The position numbers were made by a program, and so were the translations under genes. From an uncultured bacterium (GTDB lineage: Bacteria > Patescibacteria > JAEDAM01 > Absconditabacterales > Absconditicoccaceae), in contig CAIVDB010000137.1 of the NCBI GenBank assembly GCA_903904545.1, positions 1-20,624 of the forward strand: DNA of 20,624 nt, read 5' to 3'. Within the stretch, counting starts at the first letter, position 1. Every line of letters begins with the position of its first letter. The notes under the pieces are model-generated. The model was not told where the DNA came from, did no database searches, and saw nothing but the letters and a program-made list of their open reading frames with translations. Of the stretch, positions 7,167-14,895 are shown piece after piece.

Positions 7167-8243
7167 TTACTTTAAATCCGATAAGACTTTCCCATGATAC
7201 GTTTGACTTAGATCTTCCCCTGCTAATTCGTTTTGTATTAGCCCCTTTATCATCTCTGTGTTCCAGTCAGCTGATCGGTTCTGTGATACCCATTTTATAC
7301 TTTCTTTGATCTCGATCAAATTAAGTTTACGTAGTAATCCTGGATCTGCAAATATCTCTGGGAATCTTCATTGTAGGATTGGAAGTAAGTGGTAGAAGTT
7401 TTTCCCTTTAAATCTATCGAAATCTTTCGTCCCTTCTACGAATTGTTGAGGATTGTCGATAAAACCGATGATAGATAAAAGAGCTCTTATTTTTGGTGCT
7501 TTGAGGGAATAATCGAAGTCTATCAAGGCGGTTAATTTACCTTTTTCATGCAGGATATTTCCCATGTGTATATCTGCGTGGACAAAAACGGATTCATCTT
7601 TATCAAATATGGAAATATGTTTTTTGAAATATTTCTCGATTTTTTCTATATCTTCTGTTGTACAGATATTTTCTGCTTTGATTCTAGATACATATTCATC
7701 AAAATCTTTGAGCAGATATTCAGAAAAAGTGTCGAAAGACTTACTATCGTTATTATTTACCAATCCGAATTTTTGGAATTTTATCTCAAAAAGCTTGTCT
7801 ACAACATCCAAAACCTGATTGAAAATATTCTCTAATTCTTTTTCGCTCATTTGAAAAATATCGTCCATAAGCATATTTCCTTCTGACTTTTCCATAATGA
7901 GAACTTCAAAATCTGTCTTTTGGAAATTATCATATCTGATCACGTTCACTACGGGTGATGTATCACCCAAACGATCAGAAACTATCTTATTAGACAGATA
8001 ATCCACTTCTTCATGATTCTTATTCATTTTGATCACAAGGTGTGGGGTGATGTATGTCGCATTCATATTTCCTGCTTTAGCTTCGATTATTTCATTGATG
8101 GTTGGTATATTTGGTACGTCCAAAAGTTCTAATACTTTTACTACCTCTTCAGGAGAAAATTTAGCGACACGTTTTTTATATTGTTGCTGTATCTCTTCCT
8201 GATATTTATCAGATTCGGTATATTTTATATTGTTAGATGTCAT
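7167..8243 (-). CDS. Aminoglycoside phosphotransferase (APH)-fold kinase
   Basis: A 358-residue protein with one TGA glycine (PILQ-G-RF) before the last 68 residues. The kinase catalytic loop is clear: HADIHMGN (His222, Asp224, Asn229) followed by LIDFDYS (Asp242, Asp244), the Brenner motif and metal-binding segment of APH/choline-kinase proteins. The N-lobe has TYITPHLVIKMNK with Lys72 or Lys74 as the likely nucleotide lysine and IMEKSEGNML as the hinge. The family phosphorylates small molecules such as aminoglycosides, choline, homoserine or sugars; the substrate cannot be told from the sequence. It lies upstream of the nuclease gene on the same strand, 142 bases away. Confidence 0.85.
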
Positions 8244-8364
8244 ACCTCTTTCTATTATTATCTAAAATCAATTTGTTTATTGGTATATTTCATAGAAAAA
8301 TTGTTCCTTTGAATTTCTGCCTCAAGCAATATGTCCGACAACAAAAATTTTACTGTGTTACTCC

Positions 8365-8397
8365 GTTAACATGCAACTAACGTTTAAACATGTTAAC
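8365..8397. promoter_or_regulatory. Inverted repeat between divergent genes
   Basis: GTTAACATG (8365-8373) is the exact reverse complement of CATGTTAAC (8389-8397), and the loop contains the 8-base palindrome GTTTAAAC. A short T run follows on the plus strand. It lies between the divergent kinase and gpmI genes, so it could be an operator or a terminator for read-through. The remaining intergenic sequence (8244-8430) shows nothing else I can name. Confidence 0.4.
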
Positions 8398-8430
8398 TTT
8401 TTAACCTTTTAACTCAATCCCTTTCTGCCA

Positions 8431-8458
8431 TTGAAAAACAAAAGGTAAACACTATACT
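8431..8458 (+). promoter_or_regulatory. Sigma-70-type promoter of gpmI
   Basis: TTGAAA (8431-8436) and TATACT (8453-8458) are 16 bases apart. Transcription would start near 8465, leaving a leader of about 30 bases before the ATG at 8495. Confidence 0.6.
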
Positions 8459-8494
8459 TCACGATATCATTTTATATTTTTGAATTGGATACCT

Positions 8495-10024
8495 ATGCAG
8501 AAAGTGGCTCTGATAATTTTGGACGGATTTGGAATCAATACGAAGACTCCTGAGGAAAACGCAATCGCACTCGCACATACCCCCACCTTTAATCAGCTTT
8601 TTACTCAACTCCACACGCAGTTAGACGCATCAGGGAGAGCAGTAGGTTTACCTGATGGGCAGATGGGAAATTCCGAAGTCGGGCATATGACCATCGGGAC
8701 AGGAAGAATCATCAAACAGAATTTAGTAGAGATCGAAGATATATTAGACGATGGCAGTTTTGCCAATATTCCTGCCTTCCTCGAAGGGATAGATCATTGT
8801 AGAAAAAATTCCAGCAATCTTCACTTGATCCAACTTTTTGGACCCGGAGGAGTCCATGCTATGGATACTCATTTAGAAAAAATCATTGCATTACTCCCTA
8901 GAGATATCAATGTCTACTTGCATCTCTTTACCGATGGTCGTGATTTGCCACCGCAGTCAGCATTGGAATTGATGAAGAAATTTGAAACATTTTTGACCCA
9001 ATATCCTCAAGTAAAGATCGCCTCTATCGGAGGAAGATATTATGGGATGGATAGAGATAACAATCGAGAAAGAGTCCAAAGATCTTATGATGAAATGGTC
9101 TTCGGTCAACTCCAAACCAGTGATACCCCAAGTGAATATATCGCCAAACAATATGAACAACTTATCAACGACGAATTTATCATCCCGGTAAGTTTCATCG
9201 ATGCAGAGCAAATCGCGGAAGGTGATGCCGTCTTTCATCTCAATTTCAGATCAGATAGAGGAAGAGAAATGACTCAAGCATTGATGGTTTCTCGTGATCC
9301 AACATTGGGAAGAGCCTATCCTACCTGGCAAGCAGGGTTTAGCGTAAGGACTATCAGAAACCTCTATATCGCGACGATGACTAAATTTTATAAAGAATAT
9401 GTCGGTCCCTTATTTATCCAAGAATCCGATATCAAAAATACTTTGGGAGAACTCATCGCTGCACATGAAGCAAGACAATTACATGTAGCTGAGACAGAGA
9501 AATTCGCTCATGTTACCAAGTTTTTCAATGGAGATAAACATATCGTCTACGATGGAGAGAAAGATATCCTCGTACCCTCACACAAGGTCGCAACTTACGA
9601 TTTAGATCCAGAAATGTCTGCACAAGAAATTCTTGATGCATTTACAAACAATGCAAAGGACTACGATTTCACGATCGTCAATTTCGCCAACGGCGATATG
9701 GTTGGACACACCGGAATCACTCCTGCAGCCGTCCAAGCAGTCAAGAAATTAGACACTTGTGTAGCAAGCATTATTGAATTTTGTAAGGAAAATGATATTG
9801 ATCTTCTCATCACCGCAGATCATGGAAACTGTGAAGAAATGGGAACAATCGACGCACCCATGACGGCCCATACGACCAACTTTGTACCGTTCTGGTATTT
9901 CAAAAAAGGAGAAGTACAGCAGAGTGTAGCAAAGGGAGGTTTGTCTGATATCGCGCCTACCGTCCTATCATTGATGGGTATTGCTCTTCCCGAAGAAATG
10001 ACGGGGAAAAATTTATTAGGATAA
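8495..10024 (+). CDS. gpmI: 2,3-bisphosphoglycerate-independent phosphoglycerate mutase
   Basis: A 509-residue protein, close to the family's usual 510-514. It interconverts 3-phosphoglycerate and 2-phosphoglycerate in lower glycolysis, in the cytoplasm, using two metal ions (usually manganese). LILDGFG-type start with metal ligand Asp10, the phosphoserine nucleophile Ser60 in GNSEVGH, FTDGRD, IGGRYYGMDRDN, HLNFRSDR, and near the end NGDMVGHTG and TADHGNCEEM are all canonical. The ATG at 8495 fits the family start better than the TTG five codons upstream. It contains no TGA codon at all despite many glycines. It has its own promoter and terminator, so it is probably a single-gene unit. Confidence 0.97.
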   Translation: MQKVALIILDGFGINTKTPEENAIALAHTPTFNQLFTQLHTQLDASGRAVGLPDGQMGNSEVGHMTIGTGRIIKQNLVEIEDILDDGSFANIPAFLEGIDHCRKNSSNLHLIQLFGPGGVHAMDTHLEKIIALLPRDINVYLHLFTDGRDLPPQSALELMKKFETFLTQYPQVKIASIGGRYYGMDRDNNRERVQRSYDEMVFGQLQTSDTPSEYIAKQYEQLINDEFIIPVSFIDAEQIAEGDAVFHLNFRSDRGREMTQALMVSRDPTLGRAYPTWQAGFSVRTIRNLYIATMTKFYKEYVGPLFIQESDIKNTLGELIAAHEARQLHVAETEKFAHVTKFFNGDKHIVYDGEKDILVPSHKVATYDLDPEMSAQEILDAFTNNAKDYDFTIVNFANGDMVGHTGITPAAVQAVKKLDTCVASIIEFCKENDIDLLITADHGNCEEMGTIDAPMTAHTTNFVPFWYFKKGEVQQSVAKGGLSDIAPTVLSLMGIALPEEMTGKNLLG

Positions 10025-10050
10025 AAACTCAAGAAATATTTTTTACGTAG

Positions 10051-10075
10051 AGACAGTTCACGAACTGTCTTTTTA
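10051..10075 (+). terminator. Rho-independent terminator of gpmI
   Basis: GACAGTT (10052-10058) pairs with AACTGTC (10063-10069) around a CACG loop, followed by TTTTTAT. It begins 27 bases after the gpmI stop. Confidence 0.85.
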
Positions 10076-10099
10076 TATTGCTGGAAAGATAGCAAAAAA

Positions 10100-10575
10100 T
10101 GATGTCCTCCTTTGCGACCGAAGGAAGTCCCGAGGGATAAAGGAGGGGAACCACGACAGTGGGGGAGGATTTTATTGTTTTTATGAAACGCACTGCTGCC
10201 TTACTTTTTTCTAGGGTGTTTCCGTAGGACATACTTTTTGTGGGACGCTGCGCTGGGCCTTATCCAGCTGAGCTGGACTTCCTCATTTCATTCGGTCGCT
10301 TTTGTCTTGTTCTAATGGTAGCGCTTCGCTAGGACCTACTTTTTTCATTGCCAAAAAAGTACCCTTCGACTTCGCGAAGGACGAGGGCAAAAACTCAAGT
10401 TGCGACAGACTCACAGCTTGTATTTTACAGACTAGATATCTTTGTTGTGTGTTTCTATGTTGGGTAGTCCATCTAGTGAACTCCCAACCTTCGGTCGGGG
10501 TCCGGTTCACTTTATAGACTGGCTAGGTATCATTGTTATATTGTTAGTTCGGACAAATGTCGCAACGTTTTTTTT
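10100..10575. repeat. Composite palindromic repeat element, copy A
   Basis: This gene-free stretch opens with TGATGTCCTCC and a CCTCCTTT...AAAGGAGG palindrome, then CCACGACAGTGGGGGAGG and ATTTTATTGTTTTTATG. It contains CCGTAGGACATACTTTT and GTGGGACGCTGCG, and ends GGACAAATGTCGCAACG plus a T run. Both ends and several inner blocks recur in copy B (16822-17305), which is of nearly equal length, while the middle differs. It is more GC-rich than neighbouring genes and full of small hairpins (for example GACTTCGCGAAGGAC). Short frames across it on both strands look spurious. Confidence 0.65.
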
Positions 10576-10584
10576 GTAGGGAAA

Positions 10585-11604
10585 CTATTCTTCTTCGCTT
10601 ACGCCCATCTCCAAATCTCTTTTGATTCCTTCGTCCTTATTCATCAAGATAAGGGCATCCATGTCATCAGGATCCCAGGTCTTATTGAAGCTATCGAGTT
10701 TCTCAGAGTGATGGAAGGGAACGATGTAGTTATTTGTCATCTTCTTATATTCAGCATTGAAGGTCTCGATAAAGTGGACGTTCTTCGTGATTTGGGAAAT
10801 GACGATGATATCGGTTCCAATGAAATTTTTTTCATACAGCCACTTACAAAAGAGTTGCGAATAAAATTGCAAAGTTTCCGTAACGAGTCCTTTGGCCAAA
10901 GGATTGGATTCGATGAAATCATAATCTTTATATCGATATTGGACGATACCATTGTCCTTATACATTTGCTTGAGTGAGCCGATACCGAGATTCAGAGTTT
11001 CTACGGATTGATAAAAACCATTCTTCACATTGATGGCCTTACAAAACGATTCATTGATATAGAGCAGGACGAAATTATCTTTCTTCAAACTATTTCTCAA
11101 GAAGAGGAGGGTATGGAAACTCTGCGGGATGAAAGAAATATTTTTGACATCGAAGAAATTGCCATACGAGGAATTGATTGTATTTAAGCTCTTTTTATTG
11201 ATATAGATGATATACAGTCTAAAGAAAATTTCGCCTTGTTCGCCGATCAGATATTTTTTTTCTTCGCCATCGACGAAGATGGTATCGATATAGGCCATGA
11301 TCCTTTCTCCATCGACATCATGTTGTTTCTTCGTCTCTTCGCATTTGGTATGGATAAGATCTTTGATATCCTGAAGCGTCATTTTCCTGTCTTTCGTGAT
11401 GTACAGATCAAACCTAAAAAAGGAAAATCTGCTTTCGTCTAACATAAAGATATGCTGATATTTGGGATAGAGTTCGGATTGTCTGACGACGTTGGCAAAC
11501 GATTCATGTAAAACGTACGGCAAAATCTGTTCCTGTTCACGTGACTTGTACACGCGGAACCTTGGGTAGGATTCAGATAAATACTCGTACCAGATATAAA
11601 ACAT
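10585..11604 (-). CDS. Unknown protein, possibly PilM/FtsA-like
   Basis: An uninterrupted 339-residue frame from ATG to TAG with no TGA codon. It has no signal peptide or membrane helix and is rich in aromatic and charged residues. A segment near the middle (FVLLYINESFCKAINVKNG, then LNLGIGSLKQMYKD) resembles the second phosphate-loop region of actin-fold proteins such as PilM or FtsA, where a glycine-rich turn follows a short strand pair. The usual first glycine motif (DIG) is not visible, so the match is weak. If true, it would be a cytoplasmic pilus or division scaffold. Neighbours do not help: it sits between a repeat element and guanine deaminase, 224 bases downstream of the latter on the same strand. 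Confidence 0.75.
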   Translation of the reverse strand: MFYIWYEYLSESYPRFRVYKSREQEQILPYVLHESFANVVRQSELYPKYQHIFMLDESRFSFFRFDLYITKDRKMTLQDIKDLIHTKCEETKKQHDVDGERIMAYIDTIFVDGEEKKYLIGEQGEIFFRLYIIYINKKSLNTINSSYGNFFDVKNISFIPQSFHTLLFLRNSLKKDNFVLLYINESFCKAINVKNGFYQSVETLNLGIGSLKQMYKDNGIVQYRYKDYDFIESNPLAKGLVTETLQFYSQLFCKWLYEKNFIGTDIIVISQITKNVHFIETFNAEYKKMTNNYIVPFHHSEKLDSFNKTWDPDDMDALILMNKDEGIKRDLEMGVSEEE

Positions 11605-11611
11605 GGAAGGG

Positions 11612-11636
11612 AATTTTAAATTTTAAATTTTGAATT
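11612..11636. repeat. 25-bp AT repeat, copy 1
   Basis: Three ATTTTAAA/ATTTTGAA units, identical over 25 bases to 12310-12334. It lies 7 bases upstream of the start of the unknown minus-strand gene. Confidence 0.75.
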
Positions 11637-11700
11637 TTGAATGGCGGAGTTTTTTTTTGTTTTGATGGTCTGAGGGGAATCGATGGTAAGTGCTGGTAAG

Positions 11701-11755
11701 TGATGTCCTCCTTCCATGAAGGAGGGGGACCACGACAGTGGGGGAGGATTTTATT
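11701..11755. repeat. Short palindromic repeat (GATGTCCTCC family)
   Basis: TGATGTCCTCC, a CCTCCTT...AAGGAGG palindrome, GGACCACGACAGTGGGGGAGG and ATTTTATT, the same opening module as the composite elements at 10100 and 16822 but without the rest. This is the smallest, cleanest copy. Confidence 0.8.
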
Positions 11756-11776
11756 AAAGTAAATTTAAATCCCTCT

Positions 11777-11808
11777 GTCCTGTCGGACTTCTCCCTTTAC
11801 AAAGGGAG
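11777..11808. repeat. Pair of small palindromes
   Basis: GTCC-TGTC-GGAC is followed by CTCCCTTT-AC-AAAGGGAG (11791-11808). The second is similar in kind to the CCTCC/GGAGG palindromes nearby. It lies 20 bases beyond the stop of guanine deaminase and may act as its terminator, although only a modest T run follows on the minus strand. Confidence 0.5.
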
Positions 11809-11828
11809 ACAACAATTTTATACGATTG

Positions 11829-12302
11829 CTAATACTTGATGTCAGTTACTTCTTTCTTCCATTGGTCAAAGATTGCTCTCGCTTCCTCATGGCAGATTTG
11901 CTCCATGGGGACCTTTCTTTCGCTAATGGGTTTACTAAATTCATCGTAAAAAATCTCATCATCAAATCCGATATCATGAGCATCTTTCTCCGTATTGGCA
12001 TAATATATTTTATCAATTCTTGCTCGATAAGTGGCACCCAGGCACATAGGACAAGGTTCGCAACTGGTATATAATTCACATCCCGAAAGATCGAAAGTTC
12101 CCAAATTTTTACAGGCATCACGAATCGCCATCACTTCTCCATGGGCAGTAGGATCATTATTCGCGACCACATGATTATATCCGCGACCTACGACTTCACC
12201 GTTCTTTACAATCACACAACCGAAAGGTCCTCAGCACTGTTCCTGGATATTTTGAGCAGACAATTGGATCGCTTCTAACATAAATTGCTGTGCTTGGGCC
12301 AT
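11829..12302 (-). CDS. guaD: Guanine deaminase (GuaD-type nucleoside deaminase)
   Basis: 157 residues, against 156 for the Bacillus subtilis enzyme, and similar along the whole length. The zinc site is complete: HGEV (His54, catalytic Glu56) and CEPCPMC (Cys84, Cys87). NNDPTAHGEV, LYTSCEPCPMCLGA and GFDDEIFYDE match guanine deaminase rather than TadA or cytidine deaminase. The enzyme turns guanine into xanthine and ammonia in the cytoplasm, for purine salvage. The first glycine of the GGPFG strand is a TGA codon, so the standard code would lose the first 24 residues. The ATG at 12302 gives the family length. It may share a transcript with the unknown gene downstream. Confidence 0.92.
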
Positions 12303-12309
12303 AGAAAAT

Positions 12310-12334
12310 AATTTTAAATTTTAAATTTTGAATT
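12310..12334. repeat. 25-bp AT repeat, copy 2
   Basis: Identical to 11612-11636. It lies 7 bases upstream of the guanine deaminase start, the same distance as copy 1 from its gene. Confidence 0.75.
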
Positions 12335-12684
12335 GTGGAGTCTTTTATATATCTTTTATGTACTACGAAAAAAAGAGAAAATTACAAGATAAAGACGAGA
12401 GAAAATACACCGACTGCTTTCGAAAACTGTAATCACTGCACTTCGTCTACCTCGGCAGATAAATTTGTGCTAACGGTTTCTCGAGTCGTCGGTATGCCTC
12501 TCGCATCCAACTCTGCATTCGCAGAGATTGGCGGTCGAGGACACAAGCCGAAGGGGAAAGAAAATCAGTCCAGGGTTCCAGAGCTTCCTCATAACGTGTG
12601 CATAAGGTTTTTGTTTATTCGAAAAATTAGGGAATGGAGATATAGCTTGATGGGGGTTGATTTCTTCTTGCATTTTTGCCATTT
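12335..12684. other. Stretch without a supported gene
   Basis: Frames exist on both strands but none is convincing. On the minus strand one frame starts MAKMQEEINPHQ at 12682 and loses protein-like character halfway; the neighbouring frames then read in a protein-like way (for example ARGIPTTRETVSTN). This pattern would fit a frameshifted relic. The middle (about 12430-12560) is richer in GC than its surroundings and holds a CTCTGC...GCAGAG hairpin, like the repeat elements elsewhere. I do not recognise it. Confidence 0.3.
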
Positions 12685-12715
12685 TTGACTACACTATAAA
12701 GTGTCACTTTATACT
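12685..12715 (+). promoter_or_regulatory. MerR-style promoter with 19-bp spacer and operator
   Basis: TTGACT (12685-12690) and TATACT (12710-12715) are separated by 19 bases, too long for an ordinary promoter but typical of MerR-controlled ones. A perfect 9-bp inverted repeat, TATAAAGTG-T-CACTTTATA (12695-12713), fills the spacer and overlaps the -10 box. The gene behind it carries a MerR-type DNA-binding domain. Transcription would start at or next to the ATG at 12722, so the mRNA is probably leaderless. Confidence 0.7.
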
Positions 12716-12721
12716 TAGAAG

Positions 12722-13711
12722 ATGGGAGATACAAATGGAGTACAAAGATTGCAAGATAAACAGCGCAAAATTACTAATAATAAGCGTGGTGTTTCTGTGC
12801 TAGAGACTAATCTTGCAGATTGGCTCCGCATAGAGCTTACCTACAACTCCAACGCGATAGAAGGCAATACTTTGACTAAACAAGAAACCGCGATAGTAGT
12901 CAGAGAACAGTTGTCTGTAGCAGGTAAGTCCATAAATGAAATTTTGGAAGCAAAAAATCATGATACGGCATTAAGCTATGTTTTTTCTCTTGCCAAAAAA
13001 CTTCCCATCCACAAGATCTCACAATCACACATACTCCATATCCATGAGCTTATCCTCTCTGGGATAGATGACAGTAGTGCAGGGACGTATAGACAGGTAC
13101 CAGTCAGGATTGCAGGATCACGTACGATATTGCCCAATTATTTCAAGGTTCCTAAACTAATGGATGAGCTAGAACATTGGCTCCATACGACCAAGATCGA
13201 TCCGCTAAATATAGCTTGTGAACTCCATTACAGACTAGTAAGTATTCATCCCTTTGTCGATGGTAATGGCAGGACAGCAAGATTGCTCTTCAATCTTATT
13301 CTCTTGATCGCAGGATATCCTGCCTCTTACATTGCCAAGGAGCAAAGAGCATCCTATCTTTCTGTATTAGAAAAGGCACAGACCACAGGAGACAAAAAAG
13401 CATATGAGAAGCTTATGCTGGCAAGTGTAGAAAGGTCATTGGATCTCTATCTAGACACACTAAGCAACAAAAAGCAATCCTCACAGAAGTCAGATACTAC
13501 TCTCATTACTATTTCACGCATAGCCAAAGCCTCAGGAGAAACAGTACCGACCATAAGGTATTGGACACAGATGGGACTAATCGAGTATACCAAGACGACA
13601 CCTAGTGGCTACGCATTGTATGATGAGTCAGTAGTAAACAAGATACGTACCATTAGGCATTTACAAAAAGAGTTGAGGCTATCGTTGGAAGAGATTAAAG
13701 GCATGGTATAA
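12722..13711 (+). CDS. Fic-family enzyme fused to MerR-type HTH
   Basis: 329 residues, no TGA codon. The Fic core (about 95-245) has the full motif HPFVDGNGRTAR (176-187), so it should be active; most such enzymes move AMP from ATP to protein side chains. SNAIEG (43-48) matches the (S/T)xxxE(G/N) inhibitory helix of Fic proteins that carry the inhibitor in front of the core, so it should be self-inhibited. Residues about 260-329 are a MerR DNA-binding domain (TIRYWTQMGLIEY, SGYALYDESVVNKI, LRLSLEEIKGMV). Fic proteins with added winged-helix domains are known; a MerR-type tail is less usual. The promoter in front holds a palindrome in a 19-base spacer, so self-regulation is likely. The target protein is unknown. 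There is no antitoxin gene next to it. Confidence 0.9.
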   Translation: MGDTNGVQRLQDKQRKITNNKRGVSVLETNLADWLRIELTYNSNAIEGNTLTKQETAIVVREQLSVAGKSINEILEAKNHDTALSYVFSLAKKLPIHKISQSHILHIHELILSGIDDSSAGTYRQVPVRIAGSRTILPNYFKVPKLMDELEHWLHTTKIDPLNIACELHYRLVSIHPFVDGNGRTARLLFNLILLIAGYPASYIAKEQRASYLSVLEKAQTTGDKKAYEKLMLASVERSLDLYLDTLSNKKQSSQKSDTTLITISRIAKASGETVPTIRYWTQMGLIEYTKTTPSGYALYDESVVNKIRTIRHLQKELRLSLEEIKGMV

Positions 13712-13748
13712 TGTCCTTTTCATAGGGAGCGTCAAACCAAATCGAAAA

Positions 13749-13777
13749 TAAAAAAAATCCCCCGATTGCTCGAGGGA
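13749..13777 (-). terminator. Terminator of the 13796-14680 membrane gene
   Basis: TCCCCCGA (13758-13765) pairs with TCGAGGGA (13770-13777) around TTGC with one mismatch, and the T run lies on the minus strand. A close copy, including the flanking AATCGAAAATAAAA, occurs at 14754-14790. Confidence 0.75.
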
Positions 13778-13795
13778 GAGAAAAAAAAATTATAT

Positions 13796-14680
13796 TTATG
13801 CTTTAGCAAGTTCTGTAATTTTCTTGTAGATCAGGGCATTTCCGATGAAGAAGATCGGTAAGGTCCAAAGCAATCCTACTAAAAGTGCAAGTGCTCCAAG
13901 GATATTGATGAGTCCAATGAGAAGATTGAGAGAAAACATTTCTCCAACAAATCATTTTGTCATTTTCCGACTTTTTTTGATTGCCTTCATAGGACAGAGT
14001 CCTTCACGTATGATCAGATAGGGAACCATGGATAATTTCATAGACCAGATGACTCCAGGGACGATCAACAAAACAAATCCTACAAGAATAACAATGGATG
14101 AAATAATCTGTGCAATAACATATCTGATGGTGATTTGAGCTTTCATAAATAAACGTTTAGGTGAATAGGTCTCTTGATACACGATGCCCAAGGAAATATT
14201 GATAAGACCAAATGTAATCCATCGACCAAGGACGGTCATCACAAATGACAATCCATCAATGATAATGACACTTACTATTTTTCAGGCATTGAGAGATTCC
14301 AAAAGACCAAGTAAGATGCTCGGAGTTTGATCGGTTCCAGAGATCAAATTGTTTACGATCTGGATAAGGGTCAACAAAGCAAATCCGAGCAGAAATTTTT
14401 TCATATGTTTTTTGGAGGCATGTCGTGCCTTTTTGATGATCTCATTTCCACCAAGTTTCCCTGATTTATCTTTGGACAAAAGAACGATTCCAACAATACA
14501 AGCAGGAAGAGAAAGGAGTCAAAGGATTCCAAGAATCCAATTGAAGGTGTTTTTGATAAGAGATGATACGGCAAGTTCCGGTCCTACAATTGCAAAAACG
14601 AAAAATAGAGCAGTCACGATGAGTCGCAACACTCCTACAAAGATCGGAGATAAAATGAGAGCAATTCATAACTTTTTCAT
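13796..14680 (-). CDS. Multi-helix membrane protein, YciC/GPDPase-membrane-like
   Basis: 294 residues in one code-25 frame with several TGA glycines (for example after MKKL, after GIL, and at FVG). Six or so hydrophobic segments lie at about 5-37, 50-72, 105-130, 140-165, 185-215 and 250-280. The segment WSMKLSMVPYLIIREG followed by KAIKKSRKMTKG resembles the signature of the YciC / glycerophosphodiesterase membrane-domain family (SLAPYLI...EALKRSWELTKG). Those proteins are integral membrane proteins of poorly known function. I am sure of the gene, moderately of the family. It is convergent with the Fic gene and ends in its own terminator. Confidence 0.8.
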
Positions 14681-14763
14681 GAAAGTAGCAAAAAAATAAA
14701 TAAAAGATAGCAGTATATATGCATTTTGTTTTACTTTCCAAGCAGAAATGGGGCAATCGAAAA

Positions 14764-14790
14764 TAAAAAAAACTCCCGATTGCTCGGGAG
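14764..14790 (-). terminator. Perfect terminator hairpin, minus orientation
   Basis: CTCCCGA-TTGC-TCGGGAG (14773-14790), with an eight-base A run on its plus-strand left side, so the T run is on the minus strand. No minus-strand gene lies just upstream. It copies the hairpin at 13749-13777, and the two flank the membrane gene. Confidence 0.65.
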
Positions 14791-14820
14791 ATTACTTTGG
14801 TTTCTACAAGTAAACAGGAC

Positions 14821-14848
14821 TTGACATAGTATAAGGAATAACTATAGT
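14821..14848 (+). promoter_or_regulatory. Sigma-70-type promoter
   Basis: A perfect TTGACA (14821-14826), a 16-base spacer and TATAGT (14843-14848). It would drive the orphan gene at 14896 with a leader of about 40 bases; no Shine-Dalgarno is visible before the ATG. Confidence 0.7.
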
Positions 14849-14895
14849 ATACATTCTAAATAAAAAAATTATTCACCAAAAAATAACAAAAAAAA

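Noticed and set aside
10283..10510. A minus-strand frame in composite repeat A that extends further with TGA as glycine
   Set aside because: Its codons are made of the hairpin repeats (FAKSKG, PSEALPLEQ) and it has no counterpart in the same frame in copy B.
12335..12688. A 117-codon plus-strand frame before the Fic gene
   Set aside because: It would run through the Fic promoter region, looks compositionally random and overlaps equally open minus-strand frames.
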